Below, in pieces: positions 51,073-59,466 of a stretch of 64,000 bases of DNA (position 1 is the stretch's first letter; each line of letters opens with the position of its first letter). The notes under the pieces were generated by a model. It worked only from the letters and a program-made list of their open reading frames with translations. It made no database searches and had not been told where the DNA came from. This DNA is from JALZVT01 sp964634815 (GTDB lineage Bacteria; Pseudomonadota; Gammaproteobacteria; Pseudomonadales; Azotimanducaceae). The stretch covers positions 62,001-126,000 of the forward strand of contig CAZWMD010000001.1 in NCBI GenBank assembly GCA_964634815.1, given 5' to 3'. Position numbers and translations under genes: made by a program.

Positions 51073-51764
51073 CCGATTTGCTCCACTGTTCGCGATAAGT
51101 CCTCGAGACGGGTTATCTGGGCGCTATAGCTGGGGCATTCTGGCGCTGGCTCGCCTGCGATATTAGCCCACACCGCGTGCCATCCGGCGGCTACAGCTCC
51201 TTCGACGTCTTCCTGCAGGTTGTCGCCTACATGAATCACTTCGCTTGCCGAGCATTTGGCAATCTGCAACGTTGCGGCGAATATTTTGCTGCTGGGTTTG
51301 CGTGCCTGTACCTTTTCCGGCGACATACTGAACTCAAAGTAGCGGCTGATAGGCATGACAGATACGTCTGCGTTGCCGTTGGTAAGCGCTGCCAATCGAT
51401 AGCGACTGGAAAGCTCTTCGAGCATAGCTTGTGCACCCGGATACAGAGTGACGGCATTGCGTCCCTGCATGAAAATTTCGAAGGCGTCCGCTGCGAGTTG
51501 AGCGGCGCGACCCGGGGTTTCTCCACAAAGAGTGAGTGCGCGTTCCAGTAACAACAAGCGCATGTCAGAGATATTGCAGATCAGCTGGGGATTTTCCGCC
51601 AGCGCTGCCTCTCTGAGTTCGCTCATTTGTTGGTTGGTTACGGTTGTGGAGTATGCAGGTACTCTCTGCTCCAGCCACGCGCGCATGGTTTTTTCAGCCC
51701 GGATGATTACCGGCATAACCTCCCACAGCGTATTGTCGAGATCAAAAGTGATGAGCTTGATCAT
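51069..51764 (-). CDS. HAD-superfamily hydrolase (YigB-like)
   Basis: A 231-residue HAD phosphatase with motif I TFDLDNTLWEV, motif II ALTNGNAD, and motif III/IV HVGDNLQEDVEGAVAAGW. By position after xerC it corresponds to E. coli YigB, which dephosphorylates FMN and 5-amino-6-ribitylaminouracil phosphate; that activity is an inference here. Its start overlaps the xerC stop by ATGA. Confidence 0.9.
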   Translation of the reverse strand: MIKLITFDLDNTLWEVMPVIIRAEKTMRAWLEQRVPAYSTTVTNQQMSELREAALAENPQLICNISDMRLLLLERALTLCGETPGRAAQLAADAFEIFMQGRNAVTLYPGAQAMLEELSSRYRLAALTNGNADVSVMPISRYFEFSMSPEKVQARKPSSKIFAATLQIAKCSASEVIHVGDNLQEDVEGAVAAGWHAVWANIAGEPAPECPSYSAQITRLEDLSRTVEQIG

Positions 51765-52729
51765 TGGGTGGCAGTTTTATCCTCGTCATTTGTCACTGGG
51801 TCATCACTTGATCGTTGTGCTCTCGGGTGCGCCTGGTCGTAGACCTTGGCCAGATGCTGAAAATCCAGGTGGGTATAGATTTGCGTAGTAGATATGTCTG
51901 CGTGACCAAGCAATTCCTGGATCGCCCGCAAATCACCACTCGATTCGAGTAAATGGCTGGCGAAGCTATGGCGCAACATATGGGGGTGTAACTCGCTACT
52001 GCCTAGATGTTTTTGCCCCCATTGTTTGAGCCTTTTCTGTACCGTTCTGGGGCTGATCCTGCGATTTGCTCCGGCTATAAATACCGCACCGGTTGTCCTT
52101 GGTAATTCTGTTTGAGGATCTGGTGTTGCGCGAAAGTACTCGTGCACAGCTTCAATACAAGCCTGACCCAGGGGCACTACCCGTTCTTTGTTGCCCTTAC
52201 CGATAACTCTGATAAATCCATTGTCCAGATCAAGGTCTTCTATATTGGCATCAACCAGTTCGCTTAGGCGCAGGCCGCTGCCATAGAGCATTTCCACCAT
52301 GGCCAGGTCTCGCAACGCCAGCGAGTCTTCTTTTTTCTGCTTGCGGGAGCCTTGTTTGTAATTATCGCTATCGGTTTTTGAAAACAAGGCCGCTGCCCGA
52401 TCGACGTCGAGGTTTTTAGGCAGTTTCCGCTTTAACTTGGGTGCTTTCACCAACTGGGTTGGATCTGCGAGTGCAGGGTTATCTCTGCTACAAAATCTGA
52501 AGTAGGCTCGCAGGCTGGAGAGGTGGCGCGCGATTGAACGAGCGGCCATGCCCCTTGCATGCAGCTTGCCCACAAACGTTTGAATTTGCTCGGCACTCGC
52601 GTTCAGCGGAGTTTTGAGTCCGCTCAATTCGCAGAACAGTTGCAGGTCGCGCTGATAGGCGGTAACAGTGTTTACTGAGTATCGGCGTTCGTACTCAAGA
52701 TAGTCGTAGAAGCGTTCTAGTGACGCCAT
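51761..52729 (-). CDS. xerC: Tyrosine recombinase XerC
   Basis: XerC, with XerD, resolves chromosome dimers at dif. The 322-residue protein has an N-terminal SAM-like core-binding domain (~1-95) and the catalytic domain with Arg in LYGSGLRLSELVDA, Lys in VIGKGNKERVVPLG, the box II HMLRHSFASHLLESSG (HxxR), His in LLGHADISTTQIYTHLDF and the nucleophile Tyr in that segment. A ~25-residue insert (SDNYKQGSRKQKKEDS) before the catalytic Arg is longer than in E. coli. The context dapF-DUF484-xerC-HAD is the standard one for the chromosomal gene, so it is not an integron or phage integrase. Confidence 0.95.
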   Translation of the reverse strand: MASLERFYDYLEYERRYSVNTVTAYQRDLQLFCELSGLKTPLNASAEQIQTFVGKLHARGMAARSIARHLSSLRAYFRFCSRDNPALADPTQLVKAPKLKRKLPKNLDVDRAAALFSKTDSDNYKQGSRKQKKEDSLALRDLAMVEMLYGSGLRLSELVDANIEDLDLDNGFIRVIGKGNKERVVPLGQACIEAVHEYFRATPDPQTELPRTTGAVFIAGANRRISPRTVQKRLKQWGQKHLGSSELHPHMLRHSFASHLLESSGDLRAIQELLGHADISTTQIYTHLDFQHLAKVYDQAHPRAQRSSDDPVTNDEDKTATQ

Positions 52730-52738
52730 CTCGCTGCA

Positions 52739-53527
52739 CTAGCTTGTTGGGGTGTCAGGTGTGCGCAACAAGCGTTGGACTGTGACATCAACGAGTTCAC
52801 CGATAAAGTCGACAAACAGCATTCCCATATCGTTGCTGAAGCGTTCACGGTTATCGCTGCCAATCGCCAACATGCCTTTTGAGTTGGGCAACGGAATCAA
52901 AACGGCAGAACCCTCGTCGCGAGATAATCTGTTTGGGAACAGTTGGTCCAGCTCCCGGGTTCGAAGCGTTACGCATCGTGCCGCAGCGGGGTCAAACAGT
53001 TCACCCAGTGGGTAACTCTCTGTCCAGCGAATCAGATCCCGGTTGGTGCCTGTATGGCTCCAGGATTTTGTTGCGGTGGTGGTTGCTGTGCTCTGCAGGT
53101 AGCACATGAGATGGTCGGCAGCGAATGCCGTCAACAGGTCGTTTTGAAAGGCGGCATTCAGGTCGTTTTCTGATTCTGCTTTTTGTAGCGTAAGGCTCAG
53201 CGCGCGGGTTTTTTCAAACAGCGCATCATTGGATTCTGCATTGGCGAGTAGCGCCTGCAGGCGACCGCGCAAATCGGAATTGCGCTTGCGCAGCAAGGAC
53301 GCCTGGCGCTGGGCAAAAGATATGGTGCTACCGCTTTCACTGGGCAGTGCGAGCACGGCCAGAAGCTCCGGATACTCAAGGAAGAAATCGGTGTGCGTGC
53401 GCAGCCAGGCAACCACGTCGGCGGCTTCAAGGGATGCCACGGCAGCCAGTTTTTGGCCCCCGGTTTGGTCTCCGGGCGCAGCTGGCTTGGTGGTGGCAGA
53501 GTTCTTGGAAAGTTCGAAGTTTTGCAC
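52739..53527 (-). CDS. DUF484 family protein
   Basis: A 262-residue GAF-like protein of the DUF484 family: VVAWLRTHTDFFLEYPELLA at ~38-57, a coiled coil around SFAQRQASLLRKRNSDLRGRL, then the domain with AVLIPLPNSKGMLAIGSDNRERF, typical of the family. Its role is unknown, but it always sits beside dapF and xerC in many gammaproteobacteria. It starts with GTG. The first 30 residues are polar and poorly conserved. Confidence 0.9.
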   Translation of the reverse strand: MQNFELSKNSATTKPAAPGDQTGGQKLAAVASLEAADVVAWLRTHTDFFLEYPELLAVLALPSESGSTISFAQRQASLLRKRNSDLRGRLQALLANAESNDALFEKTRALSLTLQKAESENDLNAAFQNDLLTAFAADHLMCYLQSTATTTATKSWSHTGTNRDLIRWTESYPLGELFDPAAARCVTLRTRELDQLFPNRLSRDEGSAVLIPLPNSKGMLAIGSDNRERFSNDMGMLFVDFIGELVDVTVQRLLRTPDTPTS

Positions 53528-53593
53528 GCTGTTCTCTTTGTCCTTTCTACTACTTTACTCTAGTGCTCTGGTCCTGGAGCGCTCTATAAAATC

Positions 53594-54430
53594 TTAGAGG
53601 CGAAATTCGCCGCGAAAAACGGTCGCAGTGGGGCCGAGCATCTTAACTGGCTCACCCGGTCCATTCCACAGAATGCGCAGTTTTCCGCCTGGCAGAGAGA
53701 TTTTTGCCTTATTCGCGAGCTTACCTCGCAGGACACCAGCCACCATGGCTGCGCAGGCGCCGGTGCCACAGGCCTGGGTTTCCCCTGCGCCACGTTCCCA
53801 CACTCTTAGGCGAGCGAAATTTTTGTCAACGAACTGGCAGAAACCGACATTCACTCCGGCTGGAAAAATACGGTGGGTGGCAAGCTCAAGGCCCACCTCC
53901 TTCAGTGGCGCTTTGGAGACGTCGTCAACTTCGATCACCGCATGCGGGTTGCCCATAGACACGGGCATAAATTCGAACTCCTGAGAGTCGAGGCTAACCC
54001 CCACGAGTTCCGGCTTGTTGTTGTCATTGAGCTCGAAGGGCAGATCTTTGCCCGTGAAGGTGGGAACGCCCATGTCGATTTCTACCATGGCGTTGTCTTG
54101 CATGGTGGCGCTGATCGGTCCAGTGCTGGTTTGCAGTCGCAGATGCTTTTTAACGCTCAGACGGTTGTCGAGCACAAATCGCACGAAGCAGCGCGCGCCG
54201 TTGCCACATTGCTCTGCCCGGCTGCCATCCGAGTTATAGATGGTGTAGTTAAAGTCCATGTCTGGTTGATCAGGCAAGTCGACGATCAGTAACTGATCAA
54301 AGCCAACTCCAGTGCGCCGATCGCCCAGGGCACTGATCCGCTCCGGCGACAGTTCAAAATCGTTGGTTACACGATCCAGAACCATGAAGTCATTGCCCAG
54401 GCCATGCATTTTGCTGAAGCGAATTCGCAT
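53594..54430 (-). CDS. dapF: Diaminopimelate epimerase
   Basis: DapF makes meso-diaminopimelate from the LL form, for lysine and peptidoglycan. The 278-residue protein has both active-site Cys segments: QCGNGARCFVRFV (~70-82) and TQACGTGACAAMVAG (~215-229). It starts MRIRFSKMHGLGNDFMVLD, the typical family N-terminus, at an ATG only one base after the lysA stop (TAGCATG). The longer in-frame start at 54502 overlaps lysA and is rejected. Confidence 0.97.
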   Translation of the reverse strand: MRIRFSKMHGLGNDFMVLDRVTNDFELSPERISALGDRRTGVGFDQLLIVDLPDQPDMDFNYTIYNSDGSRAEQCGNGARCFVRFVLDNRLSVKKHLRLQTSTGPISATMQDNAMVEIDMGVPTFTGKDLPFELNDNNKPELVGVSLDSQEFEFMPVSMGNPHAVIEVDDVSKAPLKEVGLELATHRIFPAGVNVGFCQFVDKNFARLRVWERGAGETQACGTGACAAMVAGVLRGKLANKAKISLPGGKLRILWNGPGEPVKMLGPTATVFRGEFRL

Positions 54431-54431
54431 G

Positions 54432-55754
54432 CTACGCCTGCGTAGTTGGTGTTTGCATGGGGCTGTCATGGTGCAACGCCAGGGCGGCGCGCTCCGGACC
54501 AAGTAAATCCGCCATGGTTTCTCGATGCCGGATCGCGTAGTGCGCTCCGTTGTCGATCAGTACTTCAGCAGCTCGGGTGCGGCTGTTGTAGTTTGAGGCT
54601 TGCACCATACCGTAGGCACCGGCCGAGCAAACAGCGAGTAACGTTCCTTCGCTCAGGCGCAAAGATCGGTTGTGTGCCAAAAAGTCCCCGCTCTCACATA
54701 CGGGACCAACCAGATTCCACGAGGCGAGCAAAGCGTCTGCATCGCTTTCGTCGACAGGCACAACATTGTGATGCGCCTGATACAGCGCGGGTCGGATCAA
54801 ATCGTTCATCGCCGCATCGACAACCGCAAAGTCTTTGTAGCCCGGTGCAGGCGCTGGCTTCAGGTATTCCACCCGGGTGAGTAGCACTCCTGCGTTAGCA
54901 ACCATGAAGCGCCCGGGCTCGAGCAGGAAATGCAAATCTCGCCCCTCCATGCCTTGCGCAATTGCTTTGCCGTAGGCGGCCGGATTCATGCCGGGAGTGC
55001 CGTCATAATCAACCCCAAGACCCCCGCCCAGATCGACATGCTTGATGTTTATGCCTGCCCCAGCCAACTCATCTATAAGCTCCAGCAGCTTTGCGAGTGC
55101 CTCAGAGAAGGGTCCGAGTTCTGTGATCTGTGAACCAATGTGGCAATCGATGCCAATGACGGTTAGCGCCTCACTGTTGTTGGCCTGGTGATACAGCTGT
55201 ACTGCCTGGGAAGCGGGTACGCCAAATTTGTTTTCTTTTAAGCCCGTCGAGATATAGGGGTGAGTCTTGGCATCGACCTCCGGGTTCACTCGCAAAGAGA
55301 TGGGTGCCCTTAAGCCCAGGAGACTCGCGCGGGATTCAATACGATTGAGTTCGGCCGCACTTTCTACATTGAAGCAGCCAATCTTCGATTTTAAGGCAAA
55401 GTCGATTTCATCGGTGCGCTTTCCCACGCCGGAAAATACCACCTTGCTGACATCGCCACCGGCTTCGATGACGCGTAGTAGTTCTCCGCCAGAGACGATA
55501 TCGAAGCCCGCCCCCAGCTGTGCAAACACCTGCAGGATGCCAAGCGAGGAGTTCGCTTTCACGGCATAACAAATGGTGTGTTCCACACCACCCAGTGCAG
55601 ACTTGAGCTCCTCATAGCGGGCTCGGGCCTGATCAGCAGAATAAACGTAACAAGGCGTGCCGTAGCGATCGGCGATCTCCGCCAGATCAACACCGTCCAG
55701 ATGGCTAAGCCGGGTTTGCTGCGAAAAGCTAGGGCTATCGACGGATTGGGTCAT
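54432..55754 (-). CDS. lysA: Diaminopimelate decarboxylase
   Basis: LysA decarboxylates meso-diaminopimelate to lysine with PLP. The ~440-residue protein starts MTQSVDSPSFSQQ and shows TPCYVYSADQARARY, the PLP lysine in TICYAVKANSSLGILQ, DCHIGSQI, VDLGGGLGVDY, EPGRFMVANAGVLLTRVEY and, near the C-terminus, CESGDFLAHNR. The start at 55754 is chosen because the frame upstream (repeated MYPR) is a shadow of the repeat in lptM on the same strand. It lies between lptM and dapF with one-base gaps on both sides. Confidence 0.95.
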   Translation of the reverse strand: MTQSVDSPSFSQQTRLSHLDGVDLAEIADRYGTPCYVYSADQARARYEELKSALGGVEHTICYAVKANSSLGILQVFAQLGAGFDIVSGGELLRVIEAGGDVSKVVFSGVGKRTDEIDFALKSKIGCFNVESAAELNRIESRASLLGLRAPISLRVNPEVDAKTHPYISTGLKENKFGVPASQAVQLYHQANNSEALTVIGIDCHIGSQITELGPFSEALAKLLELIDELAGAGINIKHVDLGGGLGVDYDGTPGMNPAAYGKAIAQGMEGRDLHFLLEPGRFMVANAGVLLTRVEYLKPAPAPGYKDFAVVDAAMNDLIRPALYQAHHNVVPVDESDADALLASWNLVGPVCESGDFLAHNRSLRLSEGTLLAVCSAGAYGMVQASNYNSRTRAAEVLIDNGAHYAIRHRETMADLLGPERAALALHHDSPMQTPTTQA

Positions 55755-55755
55755 G

Positions 55756-55926
55756 CTAGCGTACACCCGACGTTTGCTGTGGCGCGCAGCACGCTGGGGC
55801 AGACAAATTCGCGGGTACATTCGCGGGTACATTCGCGGGTACAAGAGACTCAGGCAGCTCGAGCGGCCCTTTCTGACCGCAGGTAGCTACCAGAGTTGTT
55901 AACACAAACACCAGCGCGAGCCGCAT
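55756..55926 (-). CDS. lptM: LptM-like small lipoprotein (YifL family)
   Basis: A 56-residue lipoprotein precursor. The start MRLALVFVLTTLVATC gives a lipobox with Cys16, immediately followed by GQKGPLELPES, the CGxKGPLxxP pattern of LptM/YifL, a lipoprotein that aids LPS-translocon (LptD) assembly in E. coli. After it come three copies of VPAN and a tail with two Cys (PACCAPQ). The Thr before the Cys is less usual than Gly or Ala. Its place just upstream of lysA-dapF is the classic one. The stop and the lysA start are one base apart (TAGCATG). Confidence 0.85.
   Translation of the reverse strand: MRLALVFVLTTLVATCGQKGPLELPESLVPANVPANVPANLSAPACCAPQQTSGVR
55807..55842 (-). repeat. Three tandem 12-base repeats in lptM
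   Basis: Three perfect copies of ATTCGCGGGTAC (minus strand GTACCCGCGAAT), each coding Val-Pro-Ala-Asn. Perfect identity means the number of copies is recent and may vary between strains. Confidence 0.95.
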
Positions 55927-55974
55927 GCTAAAACTTCCTGAATTTATCGGCCGACAAGTATACGCGCCTGTGCC

Positions 55975-57363
55975 CTAGGCGCTATTCATGCGGTCGCGAC
56001 CGCGTTGCACCGCAGCGCGCACCTGGGCTGGTGCTGTGCCGCCAAAGTGATCACGGGCGTTGACCGAACCTTCAAGAGTCAGCACCCCAAACACATCCTC
56101 AGCGATGCTCTGATTAAAGGATTGCAACTGGGATAACGACAGCTCTGACAGCTTCAGATTATGGCCTATGGCATAGGCTACGGCCTGCCCCACGCACTCG
56201 TGGGCGTCTCGAAACGCGACCCCGCGCCGTACCAGATAGTCCGCCAGATCTGTGGCCGTGGCAAAGCCTGCCTCGGCCGCCGCGGCCATTGGGCCTTCCT
56301 TAACAGTCATTTCGCCCAGCAAGCCCACCATCGCTCTCAGGCAGTCACCCAGGGTGTCGATGGCGTCAAACAGGGGTTCTTTGTCTTCCTGATTGTCTTT
56401 GTTATAGGCCAGCGGCTGTGACTTCATCAACGACATCAAACTGATCAGGTGCCCCACGACCCGACCGTATTTGCCTCGAACAAGCTCAGGAACGTCGGGG
56501 TTTTTCTTTTGCGGCATTATTGAAGAGCCGGTGCAGTAGCTGTCGGACAGTTCGATGAAATCGAACTGCTGGCAACTCCACAGCACCAGTTCCTCGCACC
56601 AGCGAGACATATGGAGCATGGTGAGGCTGGCGGTTGCGCAAAATTCGATCGCAAAGTCGCGATCAGAAACCGCATCGAGTGAATTTTCACAAACGCCCTC
56701 GAAGCCGAGTTCAGCCGCCGTTTGATCGCGCAAAATGGGGAAGGTTGTGCCAGCCAGGGCGGCTGCACCCAGAGGCGAGCGATTTGTCCGTTTGCGGCAG
56801 TCCTGCAAGCGCTCGCGGTCGCGCATGAGCATCTCAAACCAGGCCAGCAAATGATGGCCAAAGGTTATGGGTTGGGCGGTTTGCAGGTGCGTGAAACCCG
56901 GCATTACGGTGTCTGAGTAACGTTCTGCCTGGTTGAGCAGGGTATCGAGCAGTGCATCCATAGAGCCTGTGAGCTCGTCAATGCTGTCACGCAGATACAG
57001 TCGTACGTCTGTTGCGACCTGATCGTTCCGTGATCGTCCGGTGTGCAGCTTTTTGCCGGTCTCGCCAATAAGCGCGGTGAGCCGTGATTCGATGTTCATG
57101 TGCACATCTTCAAGCGCCACCGACCACTCAAACTGCCCGGCTTCGATTTCCTGCCGAATCTGCGCAAGCGCACCCTGAATTGCGTCGCGCTCGGCTGTTG
57201 TGAGTACGCCGGCGTCTACCAGCATGTTGGCATGGGCCTGAGAGCCACGAATGTCCTGCTCGTACAGGCGTTGGTCAAAACTCACCGAGGCGGTGAATGC
57301 CTCTACAAAGGAGTCCGTTGGGGCCTGGAAGCGCCCGCCCCATAATTTGCTGTCATTGCTCAT
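55975..57363 (-). CDS. argH: Argininosuccinate lyase
   Basis: ArgH splits argininosuccinate into arginine and fumarate. The 462-residue protein starts MSNDSKLWGGRFQAPTDSFV and has DVHMNIESRL, TGRSRNDQVATDVRL, HLQTAQPITFGHHLL (catalytic His), and the fumarase/aspartase-family signature TGSSIMPQKKNPDVPE (~280). It lies divergent from algZ, as in Pseudomonas. The ATG at 57363 is chosen over an upstream start without conserved sequence. The 171-base space to algZ holds a TATAAC hexamer at 57457-57462 but no good -35. Confidence 0.97.
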   Translation of the reverse strand: MSNDSKLWGGRFQAPTDSFVEAFTASVSFDQRLYEQDIRGSQAHANMLVDAGVLTTAERDAIQGALAQIRQEIEAGQFEWSVALEDVHMNIESRLTALIGETGKKLHTGRSRNDQVATDVRLYLRDSIDELTGSMDALLDTLLNQAERYSDTVMPGFTHLQTAQPITFGHHLLAWFEMLMRDRERLQDCRKRTNRSPLGAAALAGTTFPILRDQTAAELGFEGVCENSLDAVSDRDFAIEFCATASLTMLHMSRWCEELVLWSCQQFDFIELSDSYCTGSSIMPQKKNPDVPELVRGKYGRVVGHLISLMSLMKSQPLAYNKDNQEDKEPLFDAIDTLGDCLRAMVGLLGEMTVKEGPMAAAAEAGFATATDLADYLVRRGVAFRDAHECVGQAVAYAIGHNLKLSELSLSQLQSFNQSIAEDVFGVLTLEGSVNARDHFGGTAPAQVRAAVQRGRDRMNSA

Positions 57364-57534
57364 AGATTTGATTCTTGGCCCGCGAGTGCTTGCTGGTGAT
57401 GCCTGCCGAACAGGCACTGGTTATGTCGGAAGCTGGTTACGTTGGAACGTTAAAAGTATAACAATGCCTGCACGTCCCCAGAGATTTGTCCGCTGAAAGA
57501 ATCACAGCCCAAGAGTCAATCGCCAGCATCTTCG

Positions 57535-58635
57535 ATGCCGGGCAGTCCGTCGAAAGCCGCAGGTACCGGGCCTGTGGAGCATTTCCGTATTCCGGAGCTG
57601 TGCAATGTCGCTGCGCTAACGGTTGTTATTCTGGTCGCCCAGTTGCTGGTATTGGTCCTGCTATTGGCCGGCCAGGAGATCACCTGGGCGCGATTTGCGT
57701 TGCTTTCTCTGTTTGTGCAATGGGTGGCACTTACCAGTGCTGGAATGCTGTGCTTTTTTCGACCGATATTTCTGCGTTTCACTTTGCTGCAGGGGGCTGG
57801 TCTTGCGTTTCTGCTGGTGATGATGTCTACCCTGATCGTTGGGATGGCAGGTGATCGGGTGCTCGGGGGGAGCGACTTTTTGATGCCTGTTGACTGGCCA
57901 GCCATTGGCCGGCAGCTCGCGATCGCTGGCATTATCACCGGCATGGTTCTGCGCTACTTCTATGTACAGCAAAGATTGAGAGAACAGGAGCGCTCAGAAT
58001 TACAGGCCAGAATCCAGGCGCTACAGTCCAGAATCCGGCCCCATTTCCTGTTTAACAGTATGAACATTATTGCCAGCCTGATAGCTGTTGACCCCGATAC
58101 CGCCGAGTCTGTGGTTGAAGACCTGTCAGCGCTGTTTCGTGCAAGCCTGAATGACTCTGGCAATCAGGTACAGCTGTCTGAGGAGCTTGCGCTGTGCAAG
58201 CGCTACGTACGCATTGAAGGGTTGCGACTCGGGGATCGTCTCGAGATGGACTGGCAGATCGAGGAGGTGCCAAAACAGTTGCGTATACCGTTGCTTACGC
58301 TTCAGCCCCTGCTCGAAAATGCCATCTATCATGGCATTCAGCCGCTGCCTGAAGGTGGCAAGATTGTGTTGCGGCTTTGGTACGAGCAAGACCGGGTCAA
58401 TGTGGATATCAGTAACCCCGTGCCTTATGTCGCTGAAGGTGAGGAAGGCAAATCTGGTACGGCCGGCAATAGAATGGCGCTCAACAATATTCGATCCCGG
58501 CTGGAAGTGCTCTATGGCGGCACCGCAACGCTGACTGCGTTGGAGGAGAATAATCGGTTTGTGACGTCGCTGAGTTATCCTTACGCTTTGGATAGCGGAC
58601 AGCTGCCTGAAGCTGCCAACCACAGACGTCGATAA
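57535..58635 (+). CDS. algZ: LytS/AlgZ-family sensor histidine kinase
   Basis: AlgZ (FimS) is the unorthodox membrane kinase paired with AlgR, which controls alginate, twitching and virulence in Pseudomonas. The 366-residue protein has about four membrane helices in its first 145 residues, then a His_kinase domain with RPHFLFNSMNIIASLI (phospho-acceptor His ~176), and an ATPase part: LLENAIYHGIQPLPEGG (N box) and RMALNNIRSRLEVLYGG (G2-like). Unlike typical kinases, it lacks a full DHp four-helix arrangement. The signal is unknown. algR begins 41 bases after its stop. Confidence 0.92.
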   Translation: MPGSPSKAAGTGPVEHFRIPELCNVAALTVVILVAQLLVLVLLLAGQEITWARFALLSLFVQWVALTSAGMLCFFRPIFLRFTLLQGAGLAFLLVMMSTLIVGMAGDRVLGGSDFLMPVDWPAIGRQLAIAGIITGMVLRYFYVQQRLREQERSELQARIQALQSRIRPHFLFNSMNIIASLIAVDPDTAESVVEDLSALFRASLNDSGNQVQLSEELALCKRYVRIEGLRLGDRLEMDWQIEEVPKQLRIPLLTLQPLLENAIYHGIQPLPEGGKIVLRLWYEQDRVNVDISNPVPYVAEGEEGKSGTAGNRMALNNIRSRLEVLYGGTATLTALEENNRFVTSLSYPYALDSGQLPEAANHRRR

Positions 58636-58676
58636 CCGTGCAGATCGAATAGACAGATAGAGAACAACAAACAGAG

Positions 58677-59405
58677 ATGCAGGTATTAATAGTTGATGAC
58701 GAACAGTTAGCCCGGGACCGGCTGGTACGCATGGTGAACGATCTTGAGGGTCACAATGTGATTGGCGAAGCCGGTAACGGGATCCAGGCTGTGGAGCTTG
58801 CTGGTCGCGATCGGCCCGATCTGGTGCTGTTGGATATTCGTATGCCTGGCATGGACGGCCTGGAGGCAGCTCGCCATCTTTTGCAGCTCGAGCAACCGCC
58901 TGCCGTTGTGTTTTGTACAGCTTATGAAGAGCATGCCATTGAAGCCTTTGATGTCCAGGCAGTGGGCTACCTGCTCAAGCCGGTACGCAAAGACGATTTG
59001 GCGCGAGTGCTGGCAAGTGCTCATCGCCTAAACAAAGCCCAACTCGGCGCTTTGGATGAAGAAGGCGCGCAACGGCGCTCGCACATTTCGGCGCGGACCC
59101 GGCGCGGCATTGAACTCGTGCCAGTACATGAAATTTGTTATTTCCAGGCAGATCAGAAATACGTCACTGTCCGGCATCAGGGCGGCGAGCTCATTATCGA
59201 TGAGACCTTGCGAGAGCTTGAGGAAGAATTTGATGATCAATTCATCAGAATTCATCGCAACGCGTTGGTTGCAACTCGGGCGATAGAAGGTATAGAGCGT
59301 GACGATGAAGGGCATCATCGAGTACGCATGAAAGGCATTGATGAGCAATTGGAAATCTCGCGCCGACATGTGTCAGGGGTGCGCAAGTTTGTCCGCGGCA
59401 TGTGA
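58677..59405 (+). CDS. algR: LytTR-family response regulator AlgR
   Basis: A 242-residue regulator. The receiver domain (1-~120) has LIVDDEQLARDRL, the phospho-acceptor Asp in LVLLDIRMPGMDG (~54), and Lys in GYLLKPVRKDDL. A linker joins it to a LytTR DNA-binding domain (~140-242: ELVPVHEICYFQADQKYVTV, FIRIHRNALVA). In Pseudomonas this family binds upstream of algD and many others; the targets here are unknown. It is the partner of the kinase before it, and hemC follows after 61 bases, so it may share a transcript with the haem genes. Confidence 0.94.
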   Translation: MQVLIVDDEQLARDRLVRMVNDLEGHNVIGEAGNGIQAVELAGRDRPDLVLLDIRMPGMDGLEAARHLLQLEQPPAVVFCTAYEEHAIEAFDVQAVGYLLKPVRKDDLARVLASAHRLNKAQLGALDEEGAQRRSHISARTRRGIELVPVHEICYFQADQKYVTVRHQGGELIIDETLRELEEEFDDQFIRIHRNALVATRAIEGIERDDEGHHRVRMKGIDEQLEISRRHVSGVRKFVRGM

Positions 59406-59466
59406 TCAAGCCTGCCGTTTGGCAAGTCTTACCCTTTGATACGCAATTCCCCAGGAGATCTGAACG

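Noticed and set aside
51761..52729. The tyrosine recombinase as evidence of an integrated element
   Set aside because: Its sequence and its neighbours (DUF484, dapF, HAD) identify chromosomal XerC; no attachment site or cargo is present.
55755..55844. An N-terminal extension of lysA with repeated MYPR
   Set aside because: It is the second frame of the VPAN repeat in lptM; LysA proteins begin near the MTQSVDS start at 55754.
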